A DNA stretch of 64,000 bases, from positions 310,001 to 374,000 of the forward strand of contig JACPUR010000001.1 of the NCBI GenBank assembly GCA_016192135.1, in the 5' to 3' direction. The notes under the pieces were generated by a model that was not told where the DNA came from, made no database searches, and saw only the letters and a program-made list of their open reading frames with translations. This DNA comes from Candidatus Tectomicrobia bacterium (GTDB taxonomy: Bacteria > UBA8248). Positions 17,674 to 25,484 of this stretch are shown here, one piece after another (position 1 is the stretch's first letter; every line of letters begins with the position of its first letter). A program made the translations under genes and the position numbers.

Positions 17674-18270
17674 TTCCGAAGAACTCCTTTTCGCCTTCCA
17701 ATCCCATCCGGCGGCCCGTCTCCAGATTGGAGCCGGACTTTTGCCCGCCGGGCCCCAGTGGCCTGAGAGGATGGGCGACGGTTTGTAGACTGCGTTTAGC
17801 GGCTGATGAACGTGAGGCGGCTGTCTACACGGGAGGGCTCAGAGCGCCGCGCAGGAGTAGGCGGGAAAAGGAGAGAATCTTTCCAAGGCGGTGCATAAAA
17901 GCCTTCAAACTCCCCCAGGAGGACGACGAATTCCACGACCCTTTGTCGCCCATTCGCCGTTTTCCGCCCTTCGAATTGGGCGCCTCCAGATACTCCTGGC
18001 GGGACTAAAAGTCAATACTTTCAAGTTCCATTGGAGCGGGGCGACCCCACGCCGCCCGCCTTACTGGTGTAGCAATCGATCAGCCGCCGGGAAAAGTTCC
18101 CCCGGATGTTCTGGATGGGCGGAACCGCCCGTCCGGGGCACCATCATACTGCGAGTCCGGACGAAAAACGAGAGGATAATATTACTGAAAAGAAAGCAGG
18201 GAAAAGTACCGAAAATCGGACGAAATTTAGGGCGGGAACCTTACAGACTCAGTAATTTCCGGGCCAAAAT
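17674..18270. other. Long intergenic region upstream of galE
   Basis: About 600 bp with lower GC than its surroundings, which should hold the galE-cluster promoter. Apart from the galE ribosome site (AAGGAG on the minus strand) I see no clear promoter pair, no JUMPstart-like element and no credible coding sequence; the short plus-strand open frames lack ribosome sites. The drop in GC may mark a regulatory region or decayed DNA. Confidence 0.5.
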
Positions 18271-18372
18271 CTAATACCGGCGTCTTCGAATTCGCTCGGA
18301 GGCGCGGGCCAAATCCCACTGCAGGACAGCCACCAGGCCAGCCACCGCCATGAGGATCAGTACGGGCGCCAT
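18271..18372 (-). CDS. Possible 33-aa single-pass membrane miniprotein
   Basis: ATG 18372 on the minus strand is preceded by a strong TTGGAGGGGATC ribosome site. The 33-residue product begins MAPVLILMAVAGLVAVLQW, a hydrophobic segment long enough to cross the membrane, and ends with a basic tail (ERIRRRRY) before TAG. Strong SD, hydrophobic stretch and positive-inside tail are typical of real bacterial miniproteins. Against this, there is no homology I can name, and it stands alone in a long intergenic region. Confidence 0.45.
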   Translation of the reverse strand: MAPVLILMAVAGLVAVLQWDLARASERIRRRRY

Positions 18373-18442
18373 GATCCCCTCCAATTGCGCCAAGGGGGCG
18401 CATGATGGTGTAGGTGCTAAGCCTGAATTATAGACAGCCGGC

Positions 18443-18511
18443 GGTCCGAGGCAGTGACGCGAGTCACAGGACCGGCCTCTATCTCATTGATTTTATTGTC
18501 GCAAAATGCGA
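18443..18511. promoter_or_regulatory. Two operator-like dyads upstream of the peptidase-like gene
   Basis: An imperfect larger dyad has GGTCC (18443-18447) and GTGAC (18454-18458) mirrored by GTCAC (18463-18467) and GGACC (18469-18473). A second perfect dyad, TCGCA-AAA-TGCGA, lies at 18499-18511. Both are roughly 100-170 bp before ATG 18614. Such spaced dyads suit regulator binding. No regulator is implicated directly. Confidence 0.35.
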
Positions 18512-18613
18512 TGCCGCCCCTGCAATCCTAGCGGTCCGGAAGGATGTGGTAGAGTCTTTCCCCATCCCGTTGTGGCCTATCGGCACGAAGCGTCTATTCC
18601 TGGAGGGGGCGCG

Positions 18614-19585
18614 ATGATCAAATTCGACATGGCTCCGGCCGCCCGGAAGCTGGTGGACCACGTCATGGCCGTCAAGGCCGGGGAGAAGGCCCTCATCGTC
18701 ACCGACTCGGGCCGCTCCCCCCGCATCACCGAGGCCCTCGCCCACGCCATCGCCGGGACCGGGGCCAGGCTCGCCATCGTCGAGATGGCCCCCCACGCCA
18801 TGGGGGGCGTGGACCCCCCCGCCCACGTCACCGCCGCCGTCCAGGCCTCGGACGTGGTCTTCTTCCAGACCACCTCGGCCACCTTCCACACCGACACCAT
18901 GCGGAATGCGCTTGCGGGGGGCACCCGCACCCTCGAGATGTGGGGGTTCGAGGAGGAGATGATGGCGGCGGGCCCCCTCGGGGTGGACTACGCCGAGATG
19001 GAGCGCGTCACCGCCGCCCTGGCCGGGCGGATGACGAAGGGCCGGAGGGGGCGCTTCATCACCCCCGAGGGCACCGACTTCTCCTTCTCCATGGAGGGGC
19101 GCCCCGGCCTGGGCCTCCTCCAGCTCGCCCGCAACCCCGGCGAGCACTGTGCCTGCCCGGGCGGGGAGGCCGCCGTCTGCCCCGTCATGGGCTCGGCGGA
19201 GGGGGTGATGGCCAATCCCTTCTCCATCGAGCACCGGGCGCTCGGCTTCGTCGCGGAGCCCATGCGCATCGAGGTGCGGGGCGGCCGGGCGCACTCCGTC
19301 ACCGGCAGCCCCGCCGGGGAGCGCTTCTGGAGCTGCATCGCCGAGGCGGGGGAAGGCGCCCGGAACGTGGCCGAGTTCTCCATCGGCACCAACAACGCCT
19401 GCCGCAAGCGCACGACCGTCCGCGAGGCCAAGAAGGCCCTCGGCACCTGCCACGTGGCCTTCGGCGACAGCCAGAGCCTGGGCGGCGAGGTCAACGCCCC
19501 CTTCCACGTGGACATGATCTACGACAACCCCACCGTCTGGATCGACGACGAGATGGTGATGCGGGACGGGAAGATATTGGTGTAG
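18614..19585 (+). CDS. M29 aminopeptidase-like / NicX-like metal-dependent protein
   Basis: The protein is 323 aa from ATG 18614, behind GGAGGGGG. It begins with a helix then VKAGEKALIVTD, the start typical of the thermophilic (M29) aminopeptidase fold. Later parts include GSAEGVMANPFSIEH, ERFWSCIAEAG, VAEFSIGTNNACR, FGDSQSLGG and PFHVDMIYDNPTVWIDD. The Glu, His and Asp in these segments are where M29 enzymes and 2,5-dihydroxypyridine dioxygenase (NicX) bind metal. Whether it is a peptidase or a ring-cleaving dioxygenase cannot be decided. The small ABM-like protein 22 bp downstream would fit an aromatic or small-molecule pathway. Confidence 0.7.
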   Translation: MIKFDMAPAARKLVDHVMAVKAGEKALIVTDSGRSPRITEALAHAIAGTGARLAIVEMAPHAMGGVDPPAHVTAAVQASDVVFFQTTSATFHTDTMRNALAGGTRTLEMWGFEEEMMAAGPLGVDYAEMERVTAALAGRMTKGRRGRFITPEGTDFSFSMEGRPGLGLLQLARNPGEHCACPGGEAAVCPVMGSAEGVMANPFSIEHRALGFVAEPMRIEVRGGRAHSVTGSPAGERFWSCIAEAGEGARNVAEFSIGTNNACRKRTTVREAKKALGTCHVAFGDSQSLGGEVNAPFHVDMIYDNPTVWIDDEMVMRDGKILV

Positions 19586-19607
19586 GGCGCAAGGGAAAGG
19601 GAGGCTC

Positions 19608-19901
19608 ATGCACTCGCGCATCGGCATCTGGGAAGGCTCGCCCGAGGAGCTGGAGCGCTGGATCGCGCGCTCCCGGGAGCAGGTCAAGCCCGACATCCAA
19701 AAGGACCCCGGCCTCGCCGCCGCCTATTGGCTCGTGGATCGCTCGAGGGGCCGGGGCATGATCGTCACCCTCTGGGAGAGCCGGGAGGCCATGGAGGCGA
19801 GCGAGCAGGCCCGCCTCAAGCGCCAGTCCGGCACCACCGCCGCCACCGGCGCCCGGGTGGCGACCGAGCGCTACAAGGTGGTGGACTCGCTCGTCATGTG
19901 A
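19608..19901 (+). CDS. Small ABM-like dimeric alpha-beta barrel protein
   Basis: The protein is 97 aa from ATG 19608, preceded by GGGAGG. It has the ferredoxin-like beta-alpha-beta pattern of the ABM/DUF superfamily: HSRIGIWEGSPEELERWI, a mid-chain AAAYWLVDRSRGRGMIVTLW, then a helix (SREAMEASEQA) and a final RVATERYKVVDSLV strand. Members are small monooxygenases or binding proteins. No catalytic residue can be assigned. It is co-directional with the M29-like gene and probably in the same operon. Confidence 0.7.
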   Translation: MHSRIGIWEGSPEELERWIARSREQVKPDIQKDPGLAAAYWLVDRSRGRGMIVTLWESREAMEASEQARLKRQSGTTAATGARVATERYKVVDSLVM

Positions 19902-19948
19902 AACGGGAAAAGGGCATTCTGAACGAGCCTTGGGGTGATGTGTCTTTT

Positions 19949-19976
19949 GTAGGGGCGAGGCATGCCTCGCCCCTAC
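19949..19976. repeat. Perfect 28-bp palindrome (dispersed family)
   Basis: A perfect palindrome, arms GTAGGGGCGAGGCA and TGCCTCGCCCCTAC with no spacer. The inner 24 bp are identical to the element at 5790-5813. It lies between the ABM-like gene and a small membrane protein gene and could act as a transcript-end hairpin. Confidence 0.8.
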
Positions 19977-20008
19977 GGACCAAACCGGATTCCGGCAAGG
20001 AGTTCGTC

Positions 20009-20212
20009 ATGCTCCGCCACGCGCCGAAGATCGCCCTGGGCGGCCTCCTCGCCCTTCTCCTGGGGGCCGGGCTCATCCTCGCCATCATGGGGGGCCTGCT
20101 CCCGTCCGGGGAGCACCACCGCCTCGTGCGGCTGGGCGTGGTCCTCTTCCTGGGCGGGCAGGGGCTCCTCGTCGCGGGCCTGGCGGCCTGGGCGGCGCGG
20201 AAGGTGATGTAA
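20009..20212 (+). CDS. Small two-helix membrane protein
   Basis: The protein is 67 aa from ATG 20009, with CAAGGAG as ribosome site. Two hydrophobic segments, about 8-30 (IALGGLLALLLGAGLILAIM) and 41-62 (VRLGVVLFLGGQGLLVAGLA), are joined by a short polar loop, SGEHHR. I do not recognise a family. It ends two bases before the stop of the convergent alcohol dehydrogenase gene. Confidence 0.6.
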   Translation: MLRHAPKIALGGLLALLLGAGLILAIMGGLLPSGEHHRLVRLGVVLFLGGQGLLVAGLAAWAARKVM

Positions 20213-20214
20213 GC

Positions 20215-21312
20215 CTATCTCTCCGGCAGCCGGATCACCGACCGCAGCGTCTCGCCGCGCTCCATGGCCTCGAAGGCGGGCTCGGCGTCCTCGAGCCCGA
20301 TGACCTTGGTGACCATCCGGTCGAGATCGAGCTCCCCCGTCTCGTACCAGTGCGCGAGGAGGGGGAAGTCCCGCGAGGGCAGGCAGTCCCCGTACCAGCT
20401 CACCCGCAGCGCCCCGCCCAGCCCGAAGAACCGCTGGATCGGAAGCTCCATCTTCATCGTGGCGTCCGGCACCCCGATGAGCACCGCCGTCCCCGCCAGG
20501 TCGCGCGACCAGAGGGCCTGGAGGAGGGTCTTGGGCGTCCCCACGGCCTCGAAGGCGTAGTCCACCCCGAGGCCGCCGGTCAGGCGCTTGATCTCCTCGA
20601 CCGGGTCCCCCTTGGTGGCGTCCACCACGTCGGTCGCCCCGAACTCCTTGGCCCAGGCCAGCTTGTTCGCGGCGATGTCCACCCCGATGATGCGCCCGGC
20701 GCGGGCGAGCCGGGCCCCCTGGATGACGCTGCAGCCCACCCCCCCGCAGCCGAATATGGCCACCGTGCTCCCCCGCCGCACGCCCGCGGTGTAGAGGGCG
20801 GCGCCGACCCCCGTCATGACGCCGCAGCCGATGAGGCAGGCCTGCTCGGGCGGGCACGACGGAGGCACGGGGACGGCCTGCCTCGCCGCCACCACGGTGT
20901 GGGTGCAGAAGGTGCCGATGCCGATGGAGGGGCTGAGCCTGGCGCCGTCTTTTTTCGCGAACATCCGGGGCTGGGCGTTCAGGCTCGCGGCGCAGAGGTG
21001 AGGCCGGCCGATGGCGCAGAAGCGGCAGCTCCCGCAGGGCGCCCGCCAGGCCAGCACCACGTAGTCCCCTTTCTTGAGGCCCGTCACCCCGGGGCCCACC
21101 TCCTCCACGATCCCCGCCCCCTCGTGCCCCAGGAGGTAGGGGAAGTCGTCCCCGATCTTCCCGAGCTTGTAATGGAGGTCGGTGTGGCAGACGCCGCTCG
21201 CCTGCACCCGCACGAGCACCTCGCCCGGGCCCGGCGCCTCGACGACGATCTCCTCCACCTCGCAGCGCGCGCCCGCCTTCCTGGAAATCACGCCGTGGCC
21301 GGTGATGGACAT
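20215..21312 (-). CDS. Zn-dependent alcohol dehydrogenase (class III-like MDR)
   Basis: The protein is 365 aa. Catalytic zinc ligands lie in SGVCHTDLH and GHEGAGIV. The structural-zinc loop CGSCRFCAIGRPHLC has the standard C-x2-C-x2-C-x7-C spacing. The NAD-binding motif is AIFGCGGVGCSVI. The closest named groups are class III/formaldehyde and NDMA-dependent alcohol dehydrogenases; the sequence matches the group generally but does not fix the substrate. It would oxidise an alcohol or thiol-aldehyde adduct with NAD+. Confidence 0.88.
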   Translation of the reverse strand: MSITGHGVISRKAGARCEVEEIVVEAPGPGEVLVRVQASGVCHTDLHYKLGKIGDDFPYLLGHEGAGIVEEVGPGVTGLKKGDYVVLAWRAPCGSCRFCAIGRPHLCAASLNAQPRMFAKKDGARLSPSIGIGTFCTHTVVAARQAVPVPPSCPPEQACLIGCGVMTGVGAALYTAGVRRGSTVAIFGCGGVGCSVIQGARLARAGRIIGVDIAANKLAWAKEFGATDVVDATKGDPVEEIKRLTGGLGVDYAFEAVGTPKTLLQALWSRDLAGTAVLIGVPDATMKMELPIQRFFGLGGALRVSWYGDCLPSRDFPLLAHWYETGELDLDRMVTKVIGLEDAEPAFEAMERGETLRSVIRLPER

Positions 21313-21417
21313 GATGGGCCTCGAATTTTGAGGGTTCTCTCAGGCGTGGCCGTGGAGGAGGCATTCTAGCGGATGGCGCGCGGAGGTGTCATTCAGGTGA
21401 TTCGCGGAGGCCTACCC

Positions 21418-21460
21418 GGAATCCGCAGGGGCGGGTTTGAAACCCGTCCCTGCGGATTCC
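21418..21460. repeat. Near-perfect 43-bp inverted repeat, REP-like
   Basis: Two 21-base arms pair almost completely around a single-base loop at 21439, with one G-U wobble. The core includes GCAGGGGCGGGTTT and its complement. The outer sequence differs from the 5790/19949 palindromes but shares the AGGGGCG/CCCT arm. It lies between the alcohol dehydrogenase and CMD genes. Confidence 0.65.
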
Positions 21461-21475
21461 AATGGCCCGGCCCCC

Positions 21476-22027
21476 TCAATCCCTCAGCGGGGGCTTGGTC
21501 TTGTCCGGGACGTCCACCTCGAAGACGTTCAGGGCCATGGCGACGGCGGTGAAGTAGCCCACGAGCATGGTGAGCTCGACCGTCTCCTGCTCCCCGAAGT
21601 GATCGAGCGCGGCGCGGAAGCTCGCCTCGCTCACCCGGCCCCTCTCCTGAAGCTCCGAGACGAAGTCGTAGACGATCTTCTCGTCGGGCTTGAGGCCCGC
21701 CGGCCGCCGGCGCTCGAAGAGGGCGTCGATGGTTTCCTGCGCCACCCCGGCGCTCAGGGCCTGGGGGACGTGGACCTGCCATTCGTACTGGGCGGTCCAG
21801 GCCCGGGCCGTGGTCAAGACGGCGATCATCCGGAGGCGGGCGGGGATCTTGGTGACGAAGCGCATGTACTCGCCCACCTTCTGGAAGCGGTTGGCCGCCT
21901 CGGGCGCCCGCAGGAGGACCGTGAACGGCCCCATCACCTTTCCCCGCGGGCCGGCGGCGATCTCGTCGGCGACGCGGCGCTGCGCTTCGTTCATCTGCTC
22001 GTAGGTCAACATGCTCAGCCGGGCCAT
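21476..22027 (-). CDS. Carboxymuconolactone decarboxylase-family protein
   Basis: The protein is 183 aa from ATG 22027. It opens RLSMLTYEQMNEAQRRVADEI and has the CMD core ARLRMIAVLTTARAWTAQYEWQVH. In this branch the AhpD Cys pair is absent; the core has Glu-Trp and a His (EWQVH) instead, so peroxidase-type disulfide chemistry is unlikely. These proteins are common beside oxidoreductases of unknown pathways. It faces the same way as the alcohol dehydrogenase gene and the LysR gene upstream. Confidence 0.8.
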   Translation of the reverse strand: MARLSMLTYEQMNEAQRRVADEIAAGPRGKVMGPFTVLLRAPEAANRFQKVGEYMRFVTKIPARLRMIAVLTTARAWTAQYEWQVHVPQALSAGVAQETIDALFERRRPAGLKPDEKIVYDFVSELQERGRVSEASFRAALDHFGEQETVELTMLVGYFTAVAMALNVFEVDVPDKTKPPLRD

Positions 22028-22106
22028 GGCGCTCCTCGGGTGCTCGGGGGGGAATGAGGGCCGGCGGAGAAGATACGCGGCGGGAGGGGCCGGGACAACC
22101 GGCCGG

Positions 22107-23081
22107 CTAGTCCTCCGGCGCGGCCGGGGGAGCCGGCCGGCGCCTGGGCTCGTGGCCCTGCAGGCCAATCTCGGCCGCCGAGACGGCCGAGGGCGGGGCC
22201 TCTTCACCCCGGCGGAGCACCTCAATGAAGCGCTCCACGGTCGGGCTGAGGGGCTTCCCGCGCCGGTAGATGAGGGCGATGGGGCGCCGGATGGGCTCCC
22301 CCTCGATGGGGATGCCCACCAGGGTGCCGATGGCGAGCTCCTTCTGGAGGGCGGGCTCCGGCAGGATGCTCACCCCGGTCCCGGTCGAGACGGCCTGCTT
22401 GATGCTCTCGACGTTGTCGAACTCCATGACCACCTGGGGGCGCACGTCCGCGCGGCGGAAGGCGCGGTCCACCGCCTTGCGCACGGCCAAGTCCCCGTCG
22501 AAGTGGACGTAGGGCTCCCCGGCCAGCTCGGCCAGGCGGACGGCGCGCTTGCGGACCAGGTGGTGGGCCGGCGGGCAGACGAGGAGCATCAGCTCGTCCT
22601 GGAGGGGGACGACGGTGAGCGCCCGGTTCGCCGGGGGATAGGAGAGTACCCCCACGTCCGCCGAGTCCTCCAGCACCGACTGGACCACCTCCTCCGGGTG
22701 GAGGCACTCGAGCCGCACCCGGGCCTCGGGGTGGATCATGCGGAAGTTCTGCATGCGGGCCCCCATGGCGTGGAGGCCCACGGAGTAGATGGCGGCCACC
22801 CGGATGGTGCCGGCGATGCGCTTCTCGCGGCCGCCCAGCTCGGCCCGCACCCGCTCGAAGCCCTCCAGGAGCTTCCGGCAGGCGCGGTAGAACTTCACTC
22901 CCTCGGGGGTGACCTCGAGGGGACGCTTGCTCCGGTCGAGAAGCCGGACCCCCAGCTCCTCCTCGATCTGGCGGACGGCCTGGCTGGCGGCGGACTGGGT
23001 GACGTTGCTCTCCAGCGCCCCGCGGGAGAAGCTCTGGTGGCGGGCGACATGGCAAAAAAGCTGCAAGGTTTCGAGGTTCAT
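22107..23081 (-). CDS. LysR-family transcriptional regulator
   Basis: The protein is 324 aa from ATG 23081, preferred over the upstream in-frame ATG at 23120 because GGAGGGG precedes it and family members start MNLETLQLF. The N-terminal winged helix has SFSRGALESNVTQSAASQAVRQIEEELG. The remaining ~240 residues form the type 2 periplasmic-binding-like effector domain (VAAIYSVGLHAMGARM; VLSYPPANRALTVVPL). The effector and targets are unknown; candidates are the downstream CMD and alcohol dehydrogenase genes, which it could co-regulate in one operon. Confidence 0.88.
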   Translation of the reverse strand: MNLETLQLFCHVARHQSFSRGALESNVTQSAASQAVRQIEEELGVRLLDRSKRPLEVTPEGVKFYRACRKLLEGFERVRAELGGREKRIAGTIRVAAIYSVGLHAMGARMQNFRMIHPEARVRLECLHPEEVVQSVLEDSADVGVLSYPPANRALTVVPLQDELMLLVCPPAHHLVRKRAVRLAELAGEPYVHFDGDLAVRKAVDRAFRRADVRPQVVMEFDNVESIKQAVSTGTGVSILPEPALQKELAIGTLVGIPIEGEPIRRPIALIYRRGKPLSPTVERFIEVLRRGEEAPPSAVSAAEIGLQGHEPRRRPAPPAAPED

Positions 23082-23210
23082 GGCGATCCCCTCCACCATC
23101 TGGAACTTATGCTGAAGCATTAGCGCCGCTAATGCAAGACGGGCCGGGCCACGCGCTTTTTCAGCAGGAAAGGATTTGCCGAAGGAGGGGAATATGCTTC
23201 AGCTGGCCGC

Positions 23211-23978
23211 CTATGCCCCCGTCCCCAGCCGGTCTAGCATCCGCAGGAGGCCGTCCAGGATGGTGTAGGGGTGGGGCGGGCAGCCCGGCACGTAGAGGTC
23301 GACCGGAAGGAGGTTTCCCGCCCCGCCGTGGACTTCCGGGTGCCCGGCGTAGAGCCCTCCGGAGATGGCGCAGGCTCCCACCGCGATGACGATCTTGGGG
23401 GCGGGCGTCGCGTCGTAGGTCTTCTGGAGGGCCAGCCTCATGTTCTCCGTGACCGGCCCGGTGACGATCAGGCCGTCGGCGTGGCGGGGCGAGGCGACGA
23501 TCTGGATGCCGAAACGGGCGAGGTCGAACACGACGGTGGTGAGCACGTTGATGTCGGCCTCGCAGGCGTTGCAGCCTCCCGCGCTCACCTGGCGGAGCTT
23601 GAGCGAGCGGCCGAACAGGCGGCGGGCTTTCCCGTCCAGGGCGCGGGCCAGTTTCAATCCTTCCTCCCGCAAGAGGAGGTCCTGGCGCTCCCGGGCCGCG
23701 AGGCGGTAATCCCGGGTGAACCGGATGGCCCCCTCCGGGCAGGCCTCCTCGCACTCCCGGCAGAAAAGGCACTTGCCCAAATCCAGGCCCGGCTTTCCCC
23801 CGCCGAGGTCGATGGCGCCGGTCGGGCAAACCTCCGCGCAGGTCAGGCAGCCTTCGGCGCAGCGGGACCCGTCCACCCGGGGCAGGCCCGCATACCGCTC
23901 GGGAAGCGAGGGCGGCTCGCCCGGATACTTCGAGGTCCGGTGTCCCTGCCTAAAGCGCGCGGTCAGAACATCCAGCAT
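23211..23978 (-). CDS. hyfI: Ferredoxin-NuoB fusion subunit of an Ehr/Hyf-type complex (HyfH+HyfI-like)
   Basis: The protein is 255 aa. Residues about 38-90 form a two-cluster ferredoxin (HyfH/NuoI-like): CAEGCLTCAEVCP, unusual in having three residues between the first two Cys, and then canonical CLFCRECEEACP. Residues about 125-250 form a NuoB/HyfI-like small subunit with GGCNACEADIN, GACAISGG and PGCPPHP supplying the proximal [4Fe-4S] ligands. Together these would conduct electrons to or from the large subunit at the cytoplasmic face. It is the last gene of the six-gene operon, nine bases after the large-subunit gene. Confidence 0.85.
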   Translation of the reverse strand: MLDVLTARFRQGHRTSKYPGEPPSLPERYAGLPRVDGSRCAEGCLTCAEVCPTGAIDLGGGKPGLDLGKCLFCRECEEACPEGAIRFTRDYRLAARERQDLLLREEGLKLARALDGKARRLFGRSLKLRQVSAGGCNACEADINVLTTVVFDLARFGIQIVASPRHADGLIVTGPVTENMRLALQKTYDATPAPKIVIAVGACAISGGLYAGHPEVHGGAGNLLPVDLYVPGCPPHPYTILDGLLRMLDRLGTGA

Positions 23979-23987
23979 GGCGGTTCC

Positions 23988-25484
23988 TCAGAGGTCATGC
24001 CCGCAGTAGGACAAGTTGAAGCTCTTGTTGCACAGCGGGAAATCGGAGATCTGCTGGCCCCTCAGCGCCATCGCCAGCCCGACCCAGTTGTGGAAGGAAG
24101 GATCCACCACCTTGTACCGGCTCAGGCGGCCTTCCCCGTCCGCCGAGACGCAATGGCATATCTCCCCCCGCCACCCCTCGACGAGGGAGACGGCGAAGGC
24201 GCCCGGCGCAAGATCGCCGAGGGGCGACCGGACCGGGCCCGCGGGCAGCTCGCGGAGCAAGTTCCGGATCAGATCGGAAGACCGCTGGCACTCTAGCCAC
24301 CGCACCCACGCCCGGGCGTGGACGTCTCCCGCCTGGCCGAGGGAGACGGGGACCTTGACGCGCCTGAAGACGCCCGTTGGGTGATCCCGGCGCACGTCCA
24401 GCGGGACGCCCGACGCCCGGGCGGCGGGGCCCACCATCCCCAACTCGCCGCAGACCTCCCGGGAGATCCGGCCCGTCTCCTCGAGACGGCCCATCGCCGA
24501 GGAGGAGGCCCACATCAGCTCCACCGCCCCGGCCAGGTCGCGCATCGCCCCATCCAGCCTCGCGGCGAGCTCCGGGATCATGGCCTCCGTCAAGTCCAGC
24601 TTCACCCCGCCCGGGCACACCAGCCCCCGGCCGAACCGGTTCCCACAGAGGAAGGCGGTCATATTCAGGAAGTCGCCCCGGAGGCGGCCGCAGTAGGAGG
24701 CCGTGGGCAGGAAGCCCACGTCCCCGGCCAGGGCGCCCAAGTCGCCGGCGTGGTTCGCCAGCCGCTCCAGCTCCAGGGCGATACCCCGGACGGTTTCCGC
24801 CCTCGGCGGGACGGCGCAGCCCGCCAGCGCCTCCACCGCCTGGCAGTGGGCGGTCGCGTGGCCCACGCTGGTATCGCCCGCCAGCGTCTCGATGTAGTGG
24901 ATCCGCTTCTTGGCCTCCCCACCGGCCAGCGCCCGCTCCACCCCCCGGTGCTGGTAGCCAAGGCCGATCTCCAGGTGGAAGACCGCCTCGCCGTGGCACT
25001 GGAAGCGGAAGTGGCCCGGCTCGATCACTCCCGCGTGGACCGGTCCGACCGCCACCTCGTGCACTTCCTCTCCCTCGACGCGGTAGTACGCCGCCTGCGC
25101 GGTTTCTGGCCGGGGAGCGCCTAAGGAGGGAAACCGCACCGGCTTCAGCCACGGGTGCCCGGCGGGACGGAGGCCCGTCTGCTCGAAGATTTCCCGCTCG
25201 AAGAGGTGGGCCTGGGGACAGAGAGGGGTCAGCGAAGGGAAGGAATCCCCCCCCACCCTCGATCCCGCGGCGTACAGTTTGCCTTCGGCGTCATCCGCGA
25301 GGACGAGCAACAGGGCCGGGAACGCATTCTCCGGCCCGGAATCGGTGAAGTAGGCGGCGATCCGCAGGCCGTCCTGGAGTGCGGCGGAGGCGCGGCGGTG
25401 GAAATCCTCTGCCGGCCATTCCGGAATTTGAGCCCGCGGGGCGGCCTCGCCGCTCTTGAGCTGGAGGAACCCGGCGCGGCTCAC
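23988..25484 (-). CDS. hyfG: HyfG/NuoCD-like large subunit lacking NiFe ligands (Ehr-type)
   Basis: The protein is 498 aa starting at GTG 25484, which overlaps the upstream stop as GTGA. Residues 1-130 are a NuoC-like domain ending HPWLKPVRFP; the rest is a NuoD/group 4 hydrogenase large-subunit fold (HLEIGLGYQHRGVE). At the position of the N-terminal CGIC motif it reads ETLAGDTSVGHA (about 199-210), with no Cys. At the C-terminus it has DFPLC...C (Cys 485 and 494, eight residues apart) in place of DPCxxC. It cannot hold a normal NiFe centre. This matches the energy-converting hydrogenase-related (Ehr) group, whose redox partner is unknown. Confidence 0.85.
   Translation of the reverse strand: MSRAGFLQLKSGEAAPRAQIPEWPAEDFHRRASAALQDGLRIAAYFTDSGPENAFPALLLVLADDAEGKLYAAGSRVGGDSFPSLTPLCPQAHLFEREIFEQTGLRPAGHPWLKPVRFPSLGAPRPETAQAAYYRVEGEEVHEVAVGPVHAGVIEPGHFRFQCHGEAVFHLEIGLGYQHRGVERALAGGEAKKRIHYIETLAGDTSVGHATAHCQAVEALAGCAVPPRAETVRGIALELERLANHAGDLGALAGDVGFLPTASYCGRLRGDFLNMTAFLCGNRFGRGLVCPGGVKLDLTEAMIPELAARLDGAMRDLAGAVELMWASSSAMGRLEETGRISREVCGELGMVGPAARASGVPLDVRRDHPTGVFRRVKVPVSLGQAGDVHARAWVRWLECQRSSDLIRNLLRELPAGPVRSPLGDLAPGAFAVSLVEGWRGEICHCVSADGEGRLSRYKVVDPSFHNWVGLAMALRGQQISDFPLCNKSFNLSYCGHDL

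Noticed and set aside
21476-22027. AhpD-like peroxidase
   Set aside because: The Cys-x-x-Cys/His proton-relay motif is missing (EWQVH instead), a trait of a common CMD branch, so the lack of Cys is not a novelty.
23988-25484. NiFe hydrogenase catalytic subunit
   Set aside because: Neither the CGIC nor the DPCxxC motif is present, so a NiFe hydrogenase reading of this operon is not supported.
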